Assembly (NCBI GenBank): GCA_964355565.1
Contig: CAYHDJ010000004.1
Location: forward strand, 1-11,732
DNA length: 11,732 nt
Direction: 5' to 3'
Source of the DNA: Azoamicus sp964355565
Lineage (GTDB): Bacteria; Pseudomonadota; Gammaproteobacteria; UBA6186; Azoamicaceae
Part shown: in pieces, positions 7,846-11,732 of the stretch
Layout of the letters: every line of letters begins with the position of its first letter
Numbering within the stretch: position 1 is the first letter of the stretch
Made by a program: the position numbers and the translations under genes
Notes under the pieces: generated by a model
The model's database searches: none
Told to the model about the DNA's origin: nothing
Seen by the model: the letters and a program-made list of their open reading frames with translations, nothing else

Positions 7846-7874
7846 TTTTTAATAAAAAATTTTAAACATGTCAA
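7846..7874 (-). promoter_or_regulatory. Candidate sigma70-type promoter of the oxidase unit
   Basis: On the minus strand a perfect TTGACA (7874-7869) is followed by 17 bp and TAAAAA (7851-7846), four of six matches to a -10. It is the best promoter-like pair upstream of ccsB and lies in the only sizeable intergenic region. Because the -10 is imperfect and the region is A+T-rich, the exact -10 is uncertain. No Fnr (TTGAT-N4-ATCAA) site was found here. Confidence 0.45.
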
Positions 7875-7902
7875 TGTTAGTTCATTAATAATTTATTTCC
7901 GT

Positions 7903-7985
7903 GCTTGCATATAGCAATCAAAAAAAAATCAAAACGCTATCATTAAGCTTGCTTATAGCTTGCATAATGATATAATTTAGCAAGC
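7903..7985. repeat. GCTTGC repeat cluster (putative operator and/or parS)
   Basis: GCTTGC occurs at 7903-7908, 7947-7952 and 7958-7963 in direct orientation and inverted as GCAAGC at 7980-7985. The first two are parts of 13-bp copies GCTTGC(A/T)TATAGC at 7903-7915 and 7947-7959, with one mismatch. Start-to-start distances are 44 and 11 bp, multiples of one helical turn. TTGCATATAGCAA (7905-7917) has inverted TTGC/GCAA arms. The last direct copy and the inverted copy flank the parA -10. Ribbon-helix-helix partition proteins commonly bind such repeats both as operator and centromere; binding by the 8646-8927 protein is inference. Confidence 0.6.
7950..7976 (+). promoter_or_regulatory. parA promoter with extended -10
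   Basis: TGATATAAT at 7968-7976 is a perfect extended -10 (TGN then TATAAT). A weak -35, TTGCTT, sits at 7950-7955 with a 15-bp spacer. Transcription would start near 7983, leaving a leader of roughly 26 nt before the ATG at 8009. GCTTGC motifs overlap the -35 and flank the -10, so a bound repressor would block it. Confidence 0.65.
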
Positions 7986-7996
7986 AATGTATTAAT

Positions 7997-8001
7997 AGGA
8001 G
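7997..8001 (+). promoter_or_regulatory. Ribosome binding site of parA
   Basis: AGGAG, 7 nt before the ATG at 8009; near-consensus sequence and spacing, which fixes the parA start. Confidence 0.8.
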
Positions 8002-8008
8002 TTTTGTA

Positions 8009-8653
8009 ATGATCATTTTAATTGGCGGAGAGAAAGGAGGAACAGGAAAAACCACTATAGCTATAAATCTTGCTGTTGCAAGAACAAAAGAAACTGGAAA
8101 TTTACTACTAATAGACACAGATAGACAACCTTCAGCAAGTTTTTGGTGCTCCATAAGAGAAGATAATAACATAAAGCCAAGAATAGCTAGTGTTCAAAAA
8201 TTTGATAAAGGTGTAAGAACTGAAGTTTTATTTCTAAAAGAAAAATACCAAGACATTATAATAGATGCAGGCGGACGCGACTCACTGGAACTAAGAAGCG
8301 CTCTTTTGGTGGCTGATAAGGCAATTTTTCCATTAAGACCATCGCAGTTTGATTTATGGACATTGGGGAGATTAAATACATTAATAGAAGTGGCTGGAGA
8401 GGTTAACAACAATTTACAAATTTTTTTATTAATAAACCAAGTTCATACTAATCCCATTGTAAAGGAAGTGGAAGAGGCAAAGATGTTAATAGCTGAATTT
8501 CCAAAATTTGATTTGTTAAAAACATTAATTTGTGAAAGAATATCTTTTAGACGCGCAACTATAAGAGGTATGTCAGTATTAGAATATTTACCAGAAGATT
8601 TAAAGGCTATAGAAGAAATCAAAAAATTATATGAGGAAATATTTTGTGAATAA
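8009..8653 (+). CDS. parA: ParA-family partition ATPase (short, plasmid type)
   Basis: ParA ATPases move plasmid or chromosome copies apart by binding nucleoid DNA in an ATP-dependent cycle with a partner that binds the centromere. The 214-aa protein has the deviant Walker A motif EKGGTGKTT at 8-16, including the signature lysine Lys9 and P-loop Lys14. LIDTD is at 34-38, and the Walker B/switch region IIIDAGGRDS is at 83-92. It lacks an N-terminal DNA-binding helix-turn-helix domain, so it is the short type Ib-like class, which normally leaves operator binding to its partner. It starts at ATG 8009 with a strong Shine-Dalgarno and overlaps the next gene. It reads opposite to the oxidase genes and is the clearest sign that this circle is a maintained replicon. 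Confidence 0.92.
   Translation: MIILIGGEKGGTGKTTIAINLAVARTKETGNLLLIDTDRQPSASFWCSIREDNNIKPRIASVQKFDKGVRTEVLFLKEKYQDIIIDAGGRDSLELRSALLVADKAIFPLRPSQFDLWTLGRLNTLIEVAGEVNNNLQIFLLINQVHTNPIVKEVEEAKMLIAEFPKFDLLKTLICERISFRRATIRGMSVLEYLPEDLKAIEEIKKLYEEIFCE
8633..8637 (+). promoter_or_regulatory. Ribosome binding site deciding the GTG start of the ParA partner gene
   Basis: GAGGA within the end of parA, 8 nt before GTG 8646. The alternative ATG at 8631 lies before this site and has only A+T-rich sequence upstream, so GTG 8646 is preferred. Confidence 0.6.
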
Positions 8654-8927
8654 ATTTAGTAAACCACCATTAACTCAAAAAGAAAAAGAAAAAAAAACAA
8701 AAGAATTTTTAAATTTTAGAGATTTAGTTGACAACAAAAACCATTATCCTGAAAATTTAAATAAAGAACCGACAAAAATTTTATATCTTAGAGCTCCAGA
8801 AAGTTATTGGAAAGATCTAAGACAAATTACAATATTAACTGGATTATCTATGAATGCTGTATGCTTGGAATTATTAAGACCAGTTATAAAAAAAAAACTA
8901 AGAGAAATAAAAAATGATTCACTGTAA
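8646..8927 (+). CDS. Probable ribbon-helix-helix partition partner of ParA
   Basis: A 93-aa basic protein from GTG 8646 (98 aa from ATG 8631), overlapping parA by 8 bp. Residues 1-40 are charged and probably disordered (QKEKEKKTKEF). Residues 43-88 look like a ribbon-helix-helix DNA-binding fold: a strand TKILYLRAP, helix A about 51-64, a turn at TGLSMN, and helix B about 68-86. In short ParA systems such a gene directly after parA is the centromere-binding protein (ParG/omega-like), with the flexible tail stimulating ParA. By context it should bind the GCTTGC repeats upstream of parA and repress its own unit. I do not recognise a named family, and the assignment rests on position and predicted fold. 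It converges on the SafE-like gene with a 9-bp overlap. Confidence 0.7.
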   Translation: MNKFSKPPLTQKEKEKKTKEFLNFRDLVDNKNHYPENLNKEPTKILYLRAPESYWKDLRQITILTGLSMNAVCLELLRPVIKKKLREIKNDSL

Positions 8928-9611
8928 AAAATGGCATGATTCATTATTGAAAACAGTAATTAACAAATATGCCCCAAAAAATATAGTTAAAATACCAAAA
9001 ACTTTTCTAAAAAAATTAGATTTATTAACTACATTTATTCTTAAATAAACAAAACTTGTCAGCATCATTGCTGGCAAAGTCCCAAGCCCAAAAAAGAACA
9101 TTAAAAACACCCCTTTAAATACAGAACCACTTATTATAGAAAAGCATAAAGCACTATATACAAAACCACATGGCATATTGCCCCAAAGCAAACCTAGAAA
9201 AAAATCTTTATATGGACTTGGCAAAAAAAGAAATTTTTTAGCCAACTTATTTAAAATTGTAAAATTTAAATAATTAATTTTTTCAAAAAAATTAAAATTA
9301 AATGAAAAAAATGTGTATACACCAAACATAATCATTAAAGCAAAAAATATAATTTTAATAAATCTTAGCGCATTATCACTAAAAAAATTAAAAAATACCA
9401 CGCCAAAAATCCCAGCTAAAAAACCTGCTATGCAGTAAGAGATTATTCTACCTAAATTATATAATAATTGATATAAAAAAATATTTTTTAACTTATGTTT
9501 AGAGATACCAATTGTTAATATACTTACTATGCTACCACACATTCCAACACAATGAACGCTACCAAAAAATCCAAATAAAAAGGCAGATATATAGGAAATA
9601 TTATTAATCAT
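8919..9611 (-). CDS. SafE/DsbD-type membrane protein (COG2836-like) linked to cbb3 assembly
   Basis: A 230-aa protein with about six membrane helices. Its signatures are GSVHCVGMCGS at 17-27 (His20, Cys21, Cys25) and GNMPCGFVYSALC at 144-156 (Cys148, Cys156), typical of the sulfite exporter TauE/SafE-annotated family related to the DsbD/CcdA transmembrane domain. Genes of this family often follow ccoGHIS in proteobacteria, as here: it starts 7 bp after the ccoI stop and is the last gene of the unit. The paired cysteines suit copper handling or transfer of thiol reductant to the periplasm rather than sulfite export; which one is unknown. No other CcdA, ResA or CcsX is encoded on the circle. 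No Shine-Dalgarno is evident. No terminator hairpin is visible after the stop. Confidence 0.85.
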   Translation of the reverse strand: MINNISYISAFLFGFFGSVHCVGMCGSIVSILTIGISKHKLKNIFLYQLLYNLGRIISYCIAGFLAGIFGVVFFNFFSDNALRFIKIIFFALMIMFGVYTFFSFNFNFFEKINYLNFTILNKLAKKFLFLPSPYKDFFLGLLWGNMPCGFVYSALCFSIISGSVFKGVFLMFFFGLGTLPAMMLTSFVYLRINVVNKSNFFRKVFGILTIFFGAYLLITVFNNESCHFLQ

Positions 9612-9618
9612 ATATGAA

Positions 9619-11732
9619 TTAAGTTTTACCTAATCTCATAGAATTTAGAACTACCACTAACGAGCTAAATGACATACCTATTGCAGCATAATATGGTGAT
9701 ATAACATTTAAACCAGCCAATAATAAACCAACAATATTATAAATTATAGCCCAACAAATGTTCTGATTAATTATCACTTTCAATTTTCTACAATGTTTCA
9801 TTGATTCAATTATTACTAATAAGTCATTATTTAGTAAAATTGCGTCAGCGTTTATTTTAGCTAAATCTACGCCACTTCCCATAGCTATAGAAACATTAGA
9901 TATATTTAAAGCTGGGGTGTCATTTATCCCATCACCAACCATCATCACTATACCACCATTTAACTGTAAATTTTCAATATAACCTATTTTATCTTGTGCT
10001 GATGCATTGCTGCATATATGTTCTATACTTAATAAATCTGATATATGTTTGACGTTTTTAAATGAATCTCCACTCAAAATGTGAGTTTCTATATTAAAAG
10101 ACTTTATTTTTGAAATACACATAACAGCATTTTTACGTAACGGATTTGTTAATTTAAACCATGCTAATATATTATTTTCATCAGCTAAAATAATGAAAAA
10201 ATCATCAAAATCAATACTACTATAATTTTTCACCCAATCTCTTATAAAAGCTAACTTACCCAACCTATAAATCACTCCATTTATATTGCCCTCTATACCA
10301 TTATTAACGTAATTTTTTACAACCCCTTTAGTATATCTGGTTTCATTTTTGTTAAACTTATATTTCAAAAACGCCTTGGCAATTGGATGCTCAGAATGTT
10401 CCTCTAAAAGAAATGCAATGGAAAAAACAAAATCAATACTAACGTTGGCGTTTAATTTAATTTTATCTAAAACAAATTCATTTAGTGTCAAAGTTCCAGT
10501 TTTGTCAAACACTATATCAGTAATTTTATTTATATATTCCAATGACACCCCTCTGGTTATCAAAAAACCATGTTTTGTCAAAAAATTTATAGAAGTTGTT
10601 ATAGCAATAGGTGTGGCTAAAGATAAGGCACATGGACATGTTATCACTAACATAGAAAGTGCAATATTTAAAACATTAGTATGGCCTACTAACAACCAAA
10701 TTCCTGAAACTAAAAATGTAATTGCTAAAACAGCTATAATAAAAATATATGCCACACGATCTGATATAATATTTATTTTTGGCTTGGAATATACAGCCTC
10801 ATTTAACAATTTAATTATAGCATTTATTATTGACTCACCAGAATTTTTAGTAGATTTTATCATCACACTGCTAGTTATATTGGTTGATCCACCAATAACA
10901 TTAAAACCTTTATCTTTATTAATAGGTAAAGACTCTCCTGTTAATACAGATTCATCAAAATTGCTAGACCCATCAATTATTTCTCCATCTACAGGAACAA
11001 TATCACCTGGTTTAACAACTAAAACATCATTAATACAAATATCATCTATTGGAATGATAATAATTTCATTATCTCTAAATAAATTAGCAGTACCATGAGT
11101 TAATTCCTGCAAACTGTACACTATATTACTTGAATGATGTCTAGCTCTCATCTCCAAGAATCGTCCAATAAGCAAAAAAAATATAAACATGCAAATAGAA
11201 TCGAAATACACATCACCTGACACATTAACTAAATTAATTAAACTAGCAATATATGCTAAAATAAGCGATAAACTAATAGTAAAATCCATCCCAATAAACT
11301 TCACTAATAATCCTCTAAAAGCGCTGATAAAAATATTCCATCCAGAAAATATTAAAACAGGTGTGGTAATAAAAAAGTTAATCCATCTTATAAAATTCCA
11401 ATACATATAATGCATATCCTTACCTTCCCCTATATATAAAGATGCAGATAACATCATAACTTGAGACATACCAATGCCAGCTACAATCAACTTTTTCAAT
11501 TCTAAGTTATATTCATTTTTATACACTTTTTCTGAATCTTTATAGGAATACGGATATGCCTTATACCCCAATTTGCTTAACTCATTTAATATAAAACTTA
11601 CTTTAATTGAAGATAAATCAAACGTTATATGAGCCCTGCATGTAGATAAATTTACGAAAATATCAAAAATGCCATGCATTTTTTTTAAATGTTGTTCAAT
11701 AAGCCATGTACATGCAGCACATGTTATACCAT
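9619..11732 (-). CDS. ccoI: CcoI copper-transporting P1B-type ATPase, main part (5' end lies at 1-344)
   Basis: CcoI exports Cu(I) from the cytoplasm for assembly of the Cu_B centre of CcoN. Numbered on the 800-aa protein obtained by joining this part to 1-344, it shows the actuator TGES at 361-364, the transmembrane metal site CPC at 462-464 (ITCPCALSLATP), the phosphorylated DKTGTLT with Asp506, the P1B HP signature at 545-546 (SEHPIAKAF), and GDGINDTP beginning at 696. About eight membrane segments are present. On the linear contig the first Met of this part (11679) looks like a start, but the frame stays open upstream to the edge and continues at position 1-344. Bases 11678-11732 duplicate 1-55 and must be counted once. 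The stop is 7 bp before the SafE-like gene. Confidence 0.95.
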   Translation of the reverse strand, partial: GITCAACTWLIEQHLKKMHGIFDIFVNLSTCRAHITFDLSSIKVSFILNELSKLGYKAYPYSYKDSEKVYKNEYNLELKKLIVAGIGMSQVMMLSASLYIGEGKDMHYMYWNFIRWINFFITTPVLIFSGWNIFISAFRGLLVKFIGMDFTISLSLILAYIASLINLVNVSGDVYFDSICMFIFFLLIGRFLEMRARHHSSNIVYSLQELTHGTANLFRDNEIIIIPIDDICINDVLVVKPGDIVPVDGEIIDGSSNFDESVLTGESLPINKDKGFNVIGGSTNITSSVMIKSTKNSGESIINAIIKLLNEAVYSKPKINIISDRVAYIFIIAVLAITFLVSGIWLLVGHTNVLNIALSMLVITCPCALSLATPIAITTSINFLTKHGFLITRGVSLEYINKITDIVFDKTGTLTLNEFVLDKIKLNANVSIDFVFSIAFLLEEHSEHPIAKAFLKYKFNKNETRYTKGVVKNYVNNGIEGNINGVIYRLGKLAFIRDWVKNYSSIDFDDFFIILADENNILAWFKLTNPLRKNAVMCISKIKSFNIETHILSGDSFKNVKHISDLLSIEHICSNASAQDKIGYIENLQLNGGIVMMVGDGINDTPALNISNVSIAMGSGVDLAKINADAILLNNDLLVIIESMKHCRKLKVIINQNICWAIIYNIVGLLLAGLNVISPYYAAIGMSFSSLVVVLNSMRLGKT
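11678..11732. repeat. Terminal overlap, right copy (circular junction)
   Basis: Identical to bases 1-55, including the run of eight Ts. It should be trimmed from one end when the circle is closed. It encodes the CAAC-containing metal-binding stretch of ccoI in both copies because it is the same piece of DNA seen twice. Confidence 0.95.

Larger units (their letters stand above)
7808..8008. other. Divergent intergenic hub: both promoters, repeats, candidate origin/centromere
   Basis: These 201 bases are the only sizeable non-coding stretch on the circle. They hold the outward-facing promoters of the oxidase unit and of parA, repeated GCTTGC motifs, and an A-rich run (nine As around 7920). By position and composition this is the natural place for the replication origin and partition site, but I saw no perfect DnaA box and no initiator gene. 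Confidence 0.5.

Noticed and set aside
7918..8172. An 84-codon minus-strand frame spanning the parA promoter and the 5' end of parA.
   Set aside because: It is the reverse shadow of the Walker A region of parA and would run through the promoter repeats; no start signal or family resemblance.
8631..8645. ATG 8631 as the start of the ParA-partner gene.
   Set aside because: It precedes the GAGGA ribosome binding site; GTG 8646 has that site at 8 nt spacing. The five extra residues cannot be strictly excluded.
8914..8943. Direct repeat ATGATTCA at 8914-8921 and 8936-8943 near the convergent gene ends.
   Set aside because: Only 8 bp in A+T-rich DNA, it forms no stem-loop with a T-run, and falls mostly in coding sequence. 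Probably chance.
10349..11098. A 249-codon plus-strand open frame opposite ccoI.
   Set aside because: Its composition and position are those of an antisense shadow of the ATPase; it has no recognisable motifs or ribosome binding site.

Overview
The window is almost certainly one complete small circular replicon, cut open inside a gene. Positions 1-55 are identical to 11678-11732. Joining the ends gives a circle of about 11,677 bp, and the join restores an intact copper-ATPase gene (ccoI, 800 codons) that is otherwise split between the two ends. The sequence is very A+T-rich (about a quarter to 30% G+C by eye), almost fully coding, with overlapping or near-abutting genes and the standard genetic code. 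It has no transposase, toxin-antitoxin or mobilisation gene. The oxidase proteins look proteobacterial, and CcoN and CcoP resemble gammaproteobacterial versions. Together this suggests a plasmid of a bacterium with a reduced genome, probably an endosymbiont. A respiratory protist symbiont of the 'Candidatus Azoamicus' type is a reasonable candidate, but that is inference and not shown by the sequence.

Layout: two divergent transcription units leave a single 201-bp non-coding hub at 7808-8008. The minus-strand unit runs from 7807 down through position 1, across the junction, and down to 8919, about 90% of the circle. In order it encodes CcsB/ResB and CcsA (System II haem attachment), CcoS, CcoN, CcoO, CcoP, CcoG, CcoI and a SafE/DsbD-like membrane protein. 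The plus-strand unit (8009-8927) encodes a small ParA ATPase and a probable ribbon-helix-helix partner. The two units converge with a 9-bp overlap at 8919-8927.

The minus-strand genes form a near self-contained module for a cbb3-type (C-family) haem-copper oxidase. CcoN is the catalytic subunit. CcoO (one haem c) and CcoP (two haems c) bring in electrons. CcsB/CcsA attach the three c haems. CcoI moves copper towards the Cu_B site, CcoS assists cofactor insertion, CcoG is a membrane iron-sulfur protein implicated in copper reduction, and the SafE/DsbD-like protein may serve copper or thiol redox. ccoQ and ccoH are not recognisable. All metal and haem ligands I could check are intact.

The plus-strand pair is a partition cassette. 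Its extended -10 promoter is embedded in repeated GCTTGC motifs, which are good candidates for autoregulatory operators and/or the centromere. No replication initiator gene is visible, so how the circle replicates is open. CcoS and the true start of CcoN (4737, not the upstream ATG at 4833) had to be worked out by hand.
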